A stretch of 64,000 nucleotides of DNA from Bacillus sp. AFS006103 (GCA_002559145.1 NTXX01000036.1:155767-219766); one strand, 5' to 3'. Shown: positions 26,759-34,927, numbered from the stretch's first letter. Program-made: numbers and translations. Notes: a model not told the origin generated them from the sequence alone.

Positions 26759-27262
26759 ATGATTCTAGGATTATTGTTTGCGATTATTGCCGGTTCACTG
26801 GTAGCTTTGCAAAATATTTTTAACAGTAAGGTCAATGAACGTGCGGGTTCATGGGCGACGACTACCTTGGTATTAGGAATGGGCTTCCTCGCTTCGCTAT
26901 CATTCGGCCTCCTCTTTGAAGGCAGACAGCTATTTCACTTAGAAAATATGAAGCTATGGTACTGGTTCAGTGGATTGCTTGGAGTCGGTGTGGTGGTTTG
27001 TCTCGTCCAAGGGATTAAGCGGCTGGGCCCAACGTATGCCATCGCGATTGCACTGACCTCTCAGCTCCTGTTTGCTCTATTGGGGGATACGTTAGGCTGG
27101 CTTGGGTTGACGAAAGTCCCGTTTACTTTCAATCAGTTGCTGGGTGTGCTGGTTATTGTGGGCGGAATTATCGTCTTTAAATTTGGCGGCAGCGGTGAGA
27201 AACAGAAAGTGTTTACCTTGCCATTTGTGAAAGGGAATAAAGTTTCCGAAATTCAAAAGTAG
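26759..27262 (+). CDS. YdcZ/DUF606-type small DMT transporter
   Basis: A 167-aa protein homologous to the one at 25574: GLLFAIIAGSLVALQNIFNSKVNERAGSWATTTLVLGMGF and a terminal helix LLGVLVIVGGIIVFKF, here with an extra 20-residue basic tail. The ribosome binding site is caggggagag. It is the third gene of the ydcZ-crp-ydcZ set, and a terminator follows at 27286. Confidence 0.85.
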   Translation: MILGLLFAIIAGSLVALQNIFNSKVNERAGSWATTTLVLGMGFLASLSFGLLFEGRQLFHLENMKLWYWFSGLLGVGVVVCLVQGIKRLGPTYAIAIALTSQLLFALLGDTLGWLGLTKVPFTFNQLLGVLVIVGGIIVFKFGGSGEKQKVFTLPFVKGNKVSEIQK

Positions 27263-27285
27263 TCTTAAGTTTACTAGGGAATTAG

Positions 27286-27321
27286 GGAATCGTTTCAGGA
27301 AATGGGAACGGTTCTTTTTTA
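27286..27321 (+). terminator. intrinsic terminator after the ydcZ-like operon
   Basis: GAATCGTTTC pairs with GGAACGGTTC (including G-T pairs) and is followed by TTTTTT. Confidence 0.75.
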
Positions 27322-27402
27322 TGATAAGATACCCCTTAACGATTACATAATCGACATTCCGGATCTCGTCTTGTGATTGTTCCATAACAAAACAAAGCGA
27401 AC

Positions 27403-27444
27403 TTGATAGAAATCAATTTTCTTTTTCTTATCGAGGAATATCAT
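27403..27444 (+). promoter_or_regulatory. FNR-type box and -10 of the 273-aa gene
   Basis: TTGAT-AGAA-ATCAA at 27403-27416 is a perfect FNR-type palindrome. TATCAT at 27439-27444 is a likely -10. The box starts 36 bp before the -10, which places its centre about 41 bp from the start of transcription, the class II activator position. The same geometry occurs at three further promoters in this cluster. Confidence 0.65.
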
Positions 27445-27503
27445 TCTGTTGAGGGATTAGGAATGTTAATCCCATTAGAGGTAGCAGTGTGAGGTGTGTT
27501 AGA

Positions 27504-28325
27504 ATGGCTGATGCTATGTCACTCGATCATGTAGATTCCATCAACCAAAATGCCGGTAGGCTTATGGAGGAATTTATTGAATCAGGCTTCTATAAGCGTT
27601 TGAAAATCCTTTCACACGAAAAGGATCTCCTTAATAGGAATATTTATCAGCATCTCAAGGATCATGAAACCAAAAGGCATGAAATAGGTAATAATTTAGT
27701 AGCAAAATTTATACCCGTCAAGAAGTTCAATTATGATTATCTGGGTTTAAATGAGTACTTGTACGATCGAGGTCTCCTACAGAAACTAACGAAGCTGTCG
27801 AGCTCCAATTTTCAAAAGAATCCAGATTTGCTTGAGCTGTTTAAACCGTATAGTCAGAAACCGAACTACTATATCAAGCCTTCTTTTAATAAGGCGGGTA
27901 GAGAATTTGTGAGAGTGGAAGAACCTCCGGAAATCGAGTTAGACCTAGAAGAGGCATCCATAAGAAAAAGGGTAAATTGGCTGTGGTTAAGAGCCGCCGA
28001 AGGGGAGTATGAGGCGTTAAAGAAGCAAATGGAACGATGTCAACAACTGTTTCTCATTGGAAAAATCAAACATAAATTTGGCTCAGTTGCAAGGATCCAA
28101 AAACCAATCGTCTATAATTGTCGCAAAATAACCGATGAGCAAGCGATAAATAAACTTATTGAATACGGGAAACCGGACATTGGGCGTCTCATGCATTATA
28201 TGATGAAAGGATTTATTTCAAAAAGTGAATTGGAGTCATTTAGACAATTAACCGATATTAAACTAAACTTTGTCATCCTTGATTTGGAAGAGGAAGCAAG
28301 AATGATGAAAAGTATTTACCATTAA
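27504..28325 (+). CDS. protein of unknown function, 273 aa, under an FNR-type box
   Basis: ATG at 27504 follows gaggtg. The protein is soluble and rich in charged residues with no signal peptide or membrane span, mainly helical. Segments such as EIELDLEEASIRKRVNWLWLRAAEGEYEALKKQMERCQ suggest long amphipathic helices. Cysteines are few (in RCQQLF and YNCRKI), and no metal or nucleotide motif is seen. I do not recognise the family. The FNR-type promoter and position beside the HMA and P-type ATPase genes suggest a role in redox or anaerobic physiology. Confidence 0.75.
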   Translation: MADAMSLDHVDSINQNAGRLMEEFIESGFYKRLKILSHEKDLLNRNIYQHLKDHETKRHEIGNNLVAKFIPVKKFNYDYLGLNEYLYDRGLLQKLTKLSSSNFQKNPDLLELFKPYSQKPNYYIKPSFNKAGREFVRVEEPPEIELDLEEASIRKRVNWLWLRAAEGEYEALKKQMERCQQLFLIGKIKHKFGSVARIQKPIVYNCRKITDEQAINKLIEYGKPDIGRLMHYMMKGFISKSELESFRQLTDIKLNFVILDLEEEARMMKSIYH

Positions 28326-28335
28326 CCGTTAAATC

Positions 28336-28377
28336 TTGTTTCTTATCAATTTTTTATAAAAGGGTATGAAGTAAGAT
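28336..28377 (+). promoter_or_regulatory. FNR-type box and -10 of the HMA gene
   Basis: TTGTT-TCTT-ATCAA at 28336-28349 matches the TTGAT-N4-ATCAA pattern with one change. TAAGAT at 28372-28377 is the -10, 36 bp after the start of the box. The leader to the ATG would be about 26 nt. Confidence 0.55.
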
Positions 28378-28409
28378 AAAGTCATACCCAATCAAGGAGG
28401 AATAAGAAA

Positions 28410-28631
28410 ATGTCTAAAGCAGTTTATCAATTAGAATCATTAACTTGCCCATCATGTATTAAAAAGATTGAAACAACGCTCAACAAAACAAATGGCGTAG
28501 AATCTACTAAAGTGCTATTCAATACAAGCAAAGTGAAAATAGAATTTGATGAAGTTCAGGTGAAAGCAAGTAAATTAGAAGAAACTATTAAAAAATTGGG
28601 ATATCCAGTGCTCTCATCAAAGGTTTCTTAA
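28410..28631 (+). CDS. CopZ-like heavy-metal-associated (HMA) domain protein
   Basis: The 73-aa protein is a single ferredoxin-like HMA domain, with the metal-binding C-P-S-C in LESLTCPSCIKKIE (instead of the usual MxCxxC) and LEETIKKLGYPV at the end. It is likely to bind a soft metal ion and hand it to the P-type ATPase two genes on, which lacks its own N-terminal HMA domain. The ribosome binding site is caaggaggaa. It has its own FNR-type promoter and terminator. Confidence 0.9.
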   Translation: MSKAVYQLESLTCPSCIKKIETTLNKTNGVESTKVLFNTSKVKIEFDEVQVKASKLEETIKKLGYPVLSSKVS

Positions 28632-28675
28632 ATTAACAATTCAATCGATACCTCCCTCCCCCGAGGATATAGATA

Positions 28676-28727
28676 AGACTTATTCCTGTTTTAGGAGCCA
28701 TCCTAACTAGGAATAAGTCTTTTTTTA
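28676..28727 (+). terminator. intrinsic terminator after the HMA gene
   Basis: AGACTTATTCCT pairs with AGGAATAAGTCT, followed by seven T. Confidence 0.9.
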
Positions 28728-28744
28728 TTAAATAGAAACGGTAC

Positions 28745-28786
28745 TTGATGGCGGTCAATTACTTTTCTACAGGTTCCATTTAAGAT
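28745..28786 (+). promoter_or_regulatory. FNR-type box and -10 of the P-type ATPase operon
   Basis: TTGAT-GGCG-GTCAA at 28745-28758 and TAAGAT at 28781-28786, again 36 bp start to start. The sequence after the box (TTA) is shared with the mvaK1 site. Confidence 0.6.
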
Positions 28787-28818
28787 AAGGATAATAAGAG
28801 TTGCAGGGGGAATAAATA

Positions 28819-30726
28819 ATGGAGACCATTAACAAGCATAAAAACCATATTACCGCTATCTCATTTGCTTTACTCGTGATTGGTTTTTTAGCGAGTGTCA
28901 TGGGAAGTGGTAAAATAAGCGATCTTGCGTTAATCACCGCTACTATTCTAGCAAGCATCCCCATATTCATGAAAGCCTATCAAGCATTACGAATGAAAGC
29001 TTTTAGTATTGATTTATTAGTGAGTATCGCCGTACTTGGCGCGGTTTACCTCCAAGACTATACCGAATCCTCTGTTGTCACATTTCTCTTCTTGTTTGGA
29101 GACTATTTGGAAGCACGTACATTAGAAAAAACACGATCCTCCTTAAAGGAACTAGTTGACATGGCCCCACAAGAAGCCACCGTTATCCGGGGCGGAACCA
29201 CTACGATTATCCCGGTCGAAGCAGTAGTAGTAGGGGACCAAGTGATTGTTCGTTCAGGGGGGAAGGTCCCAGTTGATGGAAGGATTATTTCCGGACAAGC
29301 TGCTTTAAATGAAGCAGCGATAACGGGTGAATCGATTTCAGCAACCAAAAGAGCGGATGACCAAGTTTTTAGTGGTACAATGGTGGATAATGGATATATT
29401 GAGATTGTTGCTGAAAAAGTAGGGGATGACACTACTTTTTCAAAGATTATTGAACTGGTTGAAGAGGCACAGGAATCAAAAACAAAGACCGAAAAGTTCC
29501 TTGATAAGTTTTCAAGTATATATACCCCAACGATCGTTATCTTGTCTGTTTTGGTCTATGTGATCACAAGGGATTTAAGATTGGCGATCACTTTTCTAGT
29601 GATTGCATGTCCAGGTGCTTTAGTTATTGGTGCGCCCGTTTCAAGTGTCGCTGGTATCGGAAATGGCGCGAAGAATGGTGTCCTTGTGAAGGGAGGGGAA
29701 ATCATCGATACCTTCTCCAAGGTGGATATGATCATTTTTGATAAAACGGGAACGCTAACAAAAGGAAAACCCGAAGTAACAGCTATTAAGACGTTTAACA
29801 AAAGGCCAGAGAATGAACTTTTGCAGCTGGTAGCACGAGCCGAGACCATTTCAGAACACCATTTAGGGCAAACGATTGTTAAAGAAGCCCTGGCAAGACA
29901 ATTACACGTTTCTTGGAATAGCGATTCGGAAATGGGTGAGGTCATTAGGGGGCGTGGAATCCTCGCAACCATTAATGGCCAGACCCTTGCTGCAGGGAAC
30001 CGAAAATTGATGGATAGCAAACATATACACATTTCTCAAGAGGCTGCTGAGTATGTGGAAAGTCAAGAAAAGGCAGGGAATACAGCTGTTTTTGCAGCAG
30101 TTGACGGTGAGTTAGAGGGGATTATCTCGATTGCCGATCAAATCCGAGAGGATGCCCACGCAGCCCTAAAGGCTATGAGAAACAGTGGTGTAAAGAAGAT
30201 GATCATGTTAACGGGTGATAACCAACATACAGCAGAATTGGTAGCTAAGAAATTAGGATTAGATGACTTTTTTGCCGAGTTGTCCCCAGAAGACAAAGCC
30301 AATTATGTAATAAAACAAAAAGAAGCGGGTTATGTGGTTGCCATGGCTGGTGATGGAATAAATGATGCCCCGGCTATTGCGATTGCGGATATCGGACTTG
30401 CCATGGGCGAGGGTGGAACGGATGTAGCCATGGAAACAGCGGACATTGTTCTAATGGCAGATAAGTTATTGCAATTGTCACATGCCTACTCCTTATCCAA
30501 AGCAACGATGCGGAATATGAAACAAAATACCACTTTTGCTGTATTGACTGTAGTTGTATTACTCATAGGTGTTTTGGTTGGATCCGTTCACTTAGCCGCT
30601 GGTATGTTCATCCATGAAGCAAGTGTATTACTAGTAATTTTGAATGCGATGAGATTAATTCGCTTTAATAATAGAAGAACAAAAGAGTCTAGAAAGGTAC
30701 CTGTTATCCATTCATATGAAATCTAA
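28819..30726 (+). CDS. P1B-type heavy-metal-transporting ATPase with a CPG motif
   Basis: The 635-aa protein has the P-type ATPase landmarks: actuator TGES, phosphorylated D308 in DKTGTLTKGKPE, TGDNQHT and GDGINDAP. The transmembrane metal site is C264-P-G rather than the usual C-P-C, and the N-domain has SEHH where most relatives have SEHP. There is no N-terminal HMA domain; the separate HMA protein upstream may replace it. It exports or imports a transition metal across the membrane; the unusual motif leaves the metal open (iron, zinc, cadmium or other). It is followed at 18 bp by an FNR-like regulator gene. Confidence 0.9.
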   Translation: METINKHKNHITAISFALLVIGFLASVMGSGKISDLALITATILASIPIFMKAYQALRMKAFSIDLLVSIAVLGAVYLQDYTESSVVTFLFLFGDYLEARTLEKTRSSLKELVDMAPQEATVIRGGTTTIIPVEAVVVGDQVIVRSGGKVPVDGRIISGQAALNEAAITGESISATKRADDQVFSGTMVDNGYIEIVAEKVGDDTTFSKIIELVEEAQESKTKTEKFLDKFSSIYTPTIVILSVLVYVITRDLRLAITFLVIACPGALVIGAPVSSVAGIGNGAKNGVLVKGGEIIDTFSKVDMIIFDKTGTLTKGKPEVTAIKTFNKRPENELLQLVARAETISEHHLGQTIVKEALARQLHVSWNSDSEMGEVIRGRGILATINGQTLAAGNRKLMDSKHIHISQEAAEYVESQEKAGNTAVFAAVDGELEGIISIADQIREDAHAALKAMRNSGVKKMIMLTGDNQHTAELVAKKLGLDDFFAELSPEDKANYVIKQKEAGYVVAMAGDGINDAPAIAIADIGLAMGEGGTDVAMETADIVLMADKLLQLSHAYSLSKATMRNMKQNTTFAVLTVVVLLIGVLVGSVHLAAGMFIHEASVLLVILNAMRLIRFNNRRTKESRKVPVIHSYEI

Positions 30727-30744
30727 AAGCTAGGAGTGAAAGAA

Positions 30745-31455
30745 ATGGTAGAAACGAATGCCTACTGCTGTAATCATACCGATTCCAAAGGAACACATAA
30801 AGTTTGTGTTTCTTTGGTGCCGATTTTTAATCACTTAGAAGAAAAACAAATGAACGAGATCATGAAGACGACAAACTCCGTTTCTTATAAAAGAGGAGAA
30901 ATTATTTACCAAGCAGGAGACAAATCAGACGCTCTTTATATTGTAAATAAAGGGAAAATAAGAATTTACCGGTTGGCTGAATCGGGTAAAGAGCAGTTGG
31001 TACGTATCCTCAATCCGGGCGATTTTACGGGTGAACTGGCTTTATTTAATGAGGCCCTTCATGAATCATTTGCTGAAGCAATGGAAGAGACCCAAGTTTG
31101 TATGATTAATCGTTCAGACTTACAGGAGTTTCTATTAAAATACCCTTCCATTTCATTAAAAATATTAGCAGAGTTTTCAAATCGATTGGAGCAGTCGGAA
31201 AAACAAACGACCCGATTTGCAACAGAGAAAGTGGACACACGAATTGCCCTGTTCTTAGTGGAGTGCCTGCCAAATGGAGGCCAACCACAAGAGGTTAAAC
31301 TACCGATGAGTAGAAAAGATTTAGCCTCCTATTTGGGGACGACGCCCGAAACAATCAGCCGCAGGTTAGCGGACTTAGAGGCGGCTGGGTTAATCAAACA
31401 AAAGCCACACAAAATCATCGAAATATTAGATCTAGATGGACTGCTCCTTGTGTAA
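30745..31455 (+). CDS. FNR-like Crp-family redox regulator
   Basis: A 236-aa protein with a cyclic-nucleotide-type sensory domain (YQAGDKSDALYIVNKGKIRIY) and a C-terminal winged helix. The recognition helix TTPETISRRL keeps the E, S and R residues by which E. coli FNR reads TTGAT. Cysteines C8, C9, C21 (KVCVSLVPIF) and C119 (TQVCMI) line up in part with FNR C20/C23/C29/C122, so an iron-sulfur cluster or thiol switch is possible, though the spacing differs. ATG 30745 follows taggagtg. It is cotranscribed with the ATPase and is the natural candidate to bind the four TTGAT-type boxes nearby. Confidence 0.88.
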   Translation: MVETNAYCCNHTDSKGTHKVCVSLVPIFNHLEEKQMNEIMKTTNSVSYKRGEIIYQAGDKSDALYIVNKGKIRIYRLAESGKEQLVRILNPGDFTGELALFNEALHESFAEAMEETQVCMINRSDLQEFLLKYPSISLKILAEFSNRLEQSEKQTTRFATEKVDTRIALFLVECLPNGGQPQEVKLPMSRKDLASYLGTTPETISRRLADLEAAGLIKQKPHKIIEILDLDGLLLV

Positions 31456-31470
31456 AGGAGCTTTTATTTT
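31443..31470 (+). terminator. terminator overlapping the FNR-like gene stop
   Basis: GCTCCTT pairs with AAGGAGC and TTTTATTTT follows. Confidence 0.75.
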
Positions 31471-31613
31471 GTCTATCGATCTCCGCTTCTATCTGCTTCT
31501 AAAGCTTCTTCTAAATACATTAGCCGGAAATTCTCCCACTCTGAATTCTCATACCTGCACGAAAATCAAGCATGAATAATAACAGAGACCTTTTATATAT
31601 AAAAAATGAAAAC

Positions 31614-31627
31614 TTGATGAAGGTCAA
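31614..31627 (+). promoter_or_regulatory. FNR-type box of the mevalonate operon
   Basis: TTGAT-GAAG-GTCAA lies directly upstream of the -35 TTAACA (31628-31633). The -10 TATAAT (31651-31656) begins 37 bp after the start of the box, so the centre is about 42 bp upstream of the expected transcription start. Confidence 0.65.
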
Positions 31628-31634
31628 TTAACAA

Positions 31635-31649
31635 TGATAATCATTATCA
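31635..31649 (+). promoter_or_regulatory. Fur box inside the mvaK1 promoter
   Basis: TGATAAT-C-ATTATCA is a perfect 7-1-7 palindrome identical to the Bacillus Fur consensus, not to PerR or Zur. It fills the 17-bp spacer between TTAACA (-35) and TATAAT (-10), so binding would block RNA polymerase. Iron-replete cells should repress the operon. Confidence 0.85.
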
Positions 31650-31702
31650 CTATAATGTAGGTACAGTAGAACGATTGATATCTAATGAGGTGAAAGAAAA
31701 CT

Positions 31703-32653
31703 ATGAATCAAATCACGCAAAGGCCCGCCATTGGCAGTGCGCATAGTAAGTTGATATTACTGGGTGAGCACGCCGTTGTTTATGGAATGCCGGCAATTGC
31801 CCTGCCCTTCCCGCTATTAGAAGTGGTTTCTACCGTTGAGGAAATATCTGATCAAATAACGCTTATATGTGACTACTATCGTGGTCCTCTTGGGCAAGTC
31901 CCGCAAAAATTAAGAGGCATAGCTTCATGTATTAGTGAGACGCTGCACATTTTAAATCAGCCTCAGAAGGGACTGTTGATTCGACTGCATTCCTCGATTC
32001 CGATTGGCCGCGGATTAGGCTCAAGTGCGGCCATAGCGATTGCGATTGTCAAAAGTCTGTTTGCTTTTCATAAGCAAAATCTTGATCCGAAGGTGTTGAT
32101 GTCCCTTGTCCACAAGGCAGAAACCTTTGCGCATGGAACTCCAAGCGGAATAGACATGGCTGCAGCGCTCAGTGATTTCCCGATTTGGTTTCAAAAAGGG
32201 AAACAGATAAGGAATTTGCAATTGGGAGGACCGCTTTATCTAATTGTCGCTGATACGGGTCATTTTGGCGATACACGTGCTGCGGTATTAAGTGTAAGGG
32301 ATAAGTTTAGAGCTTACCCTGAAAGTACACAAAAATCAGTGAATCAACTTGGAGTTATCACGCTTGAAGCGCGGGCGGCACTTTCAACCGGCAATCTGGC
32401 GTGGCTGGGAAGCTTATTTGATCAGGCTCAAGCTGAGTTAGTCGATCTTGGTGTCAGTGATGACAGTATTAATAGACTAGTAGATACGGCCAAAAAGGCA
32501 GGCTCACTCGGAGCAAAATTAACAGGTGGCGGCCGGGGCGGCTGTGTCCTGGCACTTGCTAAGAATCTAGCACATGCAAAGAGGATAGCCAATACCTTAA
32601 TAAAGGCTGGGGCATCAAACACCTGGTATTTTCGCTTAGATGGCAATGGATAA
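31703..32653 (+). CDS. mvaK1: mevalonate kinase
   Basis: The 316-aa GHMP kinase phosphorylates mevalonate with ATP, the third-last cytosolic step before isopentenyl diphosphate. SAHSKLILLGEHAVVYGMPAIALP is the substrate-binding start, PIGRGLGSSAAIAIAI is the ATP loop, and KLTGGGRGGC is motif 3. It is the first gene of an mvaK1-mvaD-mvaK2 operon of the staphylococcal order. The promoter has an FNR-type box and a Fur box. The upper-pathway genes for HMG-CoA synthase and reductase are not in the window. Confidence 0.95.
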   Translation: MNQITQRPAIGSAHSKLILLGEHAVVYGMPAIALPFPLLEVVSTVEEISDQITLICDYYRGPLGQVPQKLRGIASCISETLHILNQPQKGLLIRLHSSIPIGRGLGSSAAIAIAIVKSLFAFHKQNLDPKVLMSLVHKAETFAHGTPSGIDMAAALSDFPIWFQKGKQIRNLQLGGPLYLIVADTGHFGDTRAAVLSVRDKFRAYPESTQKSVNQLGVITLEARAALSTGNLAWLGSLFDQAQAELVDLGVSDDSINRLVDTAKKAGSLGAKLTGGGRGGCVLALAKNLAHAKRIANTLIKAGASNTWYFRLDGNG

Positions 32654-32717
32654 TCTGGCATCTGTTTAGTGGAAACAAGGGATTGCTGATTCAAAATTGA
32701 GGAAAGAGGGGGTCTAC

Positions 32718-33692
32718 TTGAAGGCGACTGCACGAGCACATACAAATATTGCATTAATTAAATACTGGGGGAAACGTGATGAGTCCCTATTCTTACCAAT
32801 GAACAACAGCCTCTCGATTACATTGGATAAGTTCCATACCACAACAGCGGTTGAATTTTGTCCCTGTCTTCCAGTTGATCTGTTTATTATGAATAATCAA
32901 TTAGCAAGTAGCACGGAAATGGCCAAGATTACACATTTTCTAGATCGGGTCAGAGGTATGTCAGGGAAAAGCTGGCATGCAGTCGTGCATTCTACAAATA
33001 ATTTTCCCACCGCTGCTGGTTTTGCCTCCTCTGCATCTGGTTATGCAGCATTAGCTGCGGCTGCGACAAAAGCTATTGGTCTAGATTTGGGTAATAAAGC
33101 CTTATCCCAATTGGCTCGGCTGGGATCTGGATCCGCATGCCGATCCATTTATGGAGGGTATGTTGAATGGCAAAAGGGTGAAAAGAAGGATGGAACGGAC
33201 TCCTTTGCCAAGCCAGTTCTAGAGGGAGGGGATTGGGATTTAAGTATCGTTTCTGTTCTAGTAACCGATACACCTAAGACGGTCTCTAGTCGAGAGGGGA
33301 TGAAACGAACAGTTGAAACTTCTCCCTTTTATTCGGGTTGGCTGGACAGTGTTGAAACAGATTTTCTACACGCAAAAGAAGCACTAAACCATCATGATTT
33401 TGAATTACTGGGCAGCATCATCGAGTCAAACGCATTAAAGATGCATGCAACAACCCTAGGAGCCAATCCTCCCTTTATGTATTGGAATAGTGCAACACTA
33501 GATGTGATTAAAGAGGTTCAATCGCTTCGCTCCGGCGGTATTCAAGCCTATTTTACGATCGATGCAGGGCCTAATGTCAAGGTTCTTTGTCAACCTAAAG
33601 ATGAGCAGGCCGTAAGGGAATCCCTAGAAAAATTACCTAATGTTCAAAATACCTACCTGTGCCATCCGGGACCTGGTCTTACCTATTTGTAA
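32718..33692 (+). CDS. mvaD: diphosphomevalonate decarboxylase
   Basis: The 324-aa GHMP protein turns mevalonate diphosphate into isopentenyl diphosphate. ARAHTNIALIKYWGKRD is the typical N-terminus, and PTAAGFASSASGYAAL is the ATP-binding and catalytic segment; the aspartate is in FTIDAGPNVKVL. The start is TTG 32718, since agagggggt lies 6 nt ahead; the frame continues to an upstream ATG-less TTG at 32697 without a ribosome binding site. Confidence 0.95.
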   Translation: MKATARAHTNIALIKYWGKRDESLFLPMNNSLSITLDKFHTTTAVEFCPCLPVDLFIMNNQLASSTEMAKITHFLDRVRGMSGKSWHAVVHSTNNFPTAAGFASSASGYAALAAAATKAIGLDLGNKALSQLARLGSGSACRSIYGGYVEWQKGEKKDGTDSFAKPVLEGGDWDLSIVSVLVTDTPKTVSSREGMKRTVETSPFYSGWLDSVETDFLHAKEALNHHDFELLGSIIESNALKMHATTLGANPPFMYWNSATLDVIKEVQSLRSGGIQAYFTIDAGPNVKVLCQPKDEQAVRESLEKLPNVQNTYLCHPGPGLTYL

Positions 33693-33751
33693 TCGTAACA
33701 CTGGAATTGGAAGTAGACCTTAATCGAGTACTAACGAAGGGATGAGAAAAT

Positions 33752-34900
33752 ATGACTTATTCAAGCTATCGGGTATCTGTACCCGGAAAACTAGTCATTG
33801 CTGGTGATTATGCTGTTCTTGAACCTAAACAGCAAGCAATTGTGATGGCCGTCAATCGATATATAACAGCAACGATTGAACCATGCTGGCAGAACCAGCT
33901 GTCGCTTCCACTGTTTGGATTGGAGAATGTGACCTGGGATTTCAATCATAGCAAGGTTCACTTTAGTGTTTCTGACCGACGCTTACACTTTATTGAAAGT
34001 TCAATCGAAGTGGCCTGTCGATTTTTACAGGAAAATTCAATCCCACTAAGGCCATTTCATTTAACGATTAGAAGTGAGCTAAGTGATCCCGCAACGGGCT
34101 GTAAATTTGGGCTTGGATCCAGTGCCGCTCTTGTAGTTGCCGTCATTTCAGCCATTTTACGGTTAAATAGTGAGGGGAATGTTCCTCCTACTCTTGATCA
34201 AATCTTTAAGCTTTCCGCTATCGCCCATTTAAAATCGCAAAAAAATGGTTCAGGAATTGATATTGCCGCTTCAACATATGGAGGATGGCTAGTCTATTCA
34301 GCCTTCAACGCTAAGTGGGTGTTGAAGCAATTATTGGAAGGGAACACCTTAAGAGCGCTTGTAAAAAAAACTTGGCCTAATCTGTCGATTACCCCGATAA
34401 AACCAGCATCACATTTCCATTTAAGTGTTGGTTGGACGAAGGAGTCGTCATCAACAGCCCCAATGATTAAGATGGTCCAAGAATTTCGCAGACGAAATCG
34501 AGAACCATACGCCCAATTCTTAGTGAAAAGCTCGATGGCAGTTGACCGCTTAGTGCAGAGCTTTCAGAAGGACGATCGTCTCGAAGCTATTTCAAGCATA
34601 AGGCAAAATCGGGAAGCGTTGTTGATGCTTAGTCAACAGGCCAATATCCGATTGGAAACATCAAAATTAAAGGATTTATGCGATGCCGCTGAGAAGTATG
34701 GCAGTGGTAAACCATCAGGGGCCGGGGGCGGGGATTGTGGTATTGCCTTCATGGAGGAAGAAAATCAGGCAGAGGAATTAAATAATGTTTGGCGAAATCA
34801 CGGAATTACCCCGTTAAATTTAAGCGTTTCTTCAAACGGTGCACTTGTTACCGAATATACTTGTGAGATGTCTTTAAAAGAATATTTAGTTAGTGTTTAA
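33752..34900 (+). CDS. mvaK2: phosphomevalonate kinase
   Basis: The 382-aa GHMP kinase converts phosphomevalonate to the diphosphate. VSVPGKLVIAGDYAVLEP is the start motif, KFGLGSSAALVVAVIS the ATP loop, and GAGGGDCGIAF the third motif. It completes the three lower mevalonate steps. No type 2 IPP isomerase follows; the next gene is a nitric oxide reductase, with no terminator between. Confidence 0.94.
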   Translation: MTYSSYRVSVPGKLVIAGDYAVLEPKQQAIVMAVNRYITATIEPCWQNQLSLPLFGLENVTWDFNHSKVHFSVSDRRLHFIESSIEVACRFLQENSIPLRPFHLTIRSELSDPATGCKFGLGSSAALVVAVISAILRLNSEGNVPPTLDQIFKLSAIAHLKSQKNGSGIDIAASTYGGWLVYSAFNAKWVLKQLLEGNTLRALVKKTWPNLSITPIKPASHFHLSVGWTKESSSTAPMIKMVQEFRRRNREPYAQFLVKSSMAVDRLVQSFQKDDRLEAISSIRQNREALLMLSQQANIRLETSKLKDLCDAAEKYGSGKPSGAGGGDCGIAFMEEENQAEELNNVWRNHGITPLNLSVSSNGALVTEYTCEMSLKEYLVSV

Positions 34901-34927
34901 CATTGTTAAGATGCCCGTAAAATTGTT

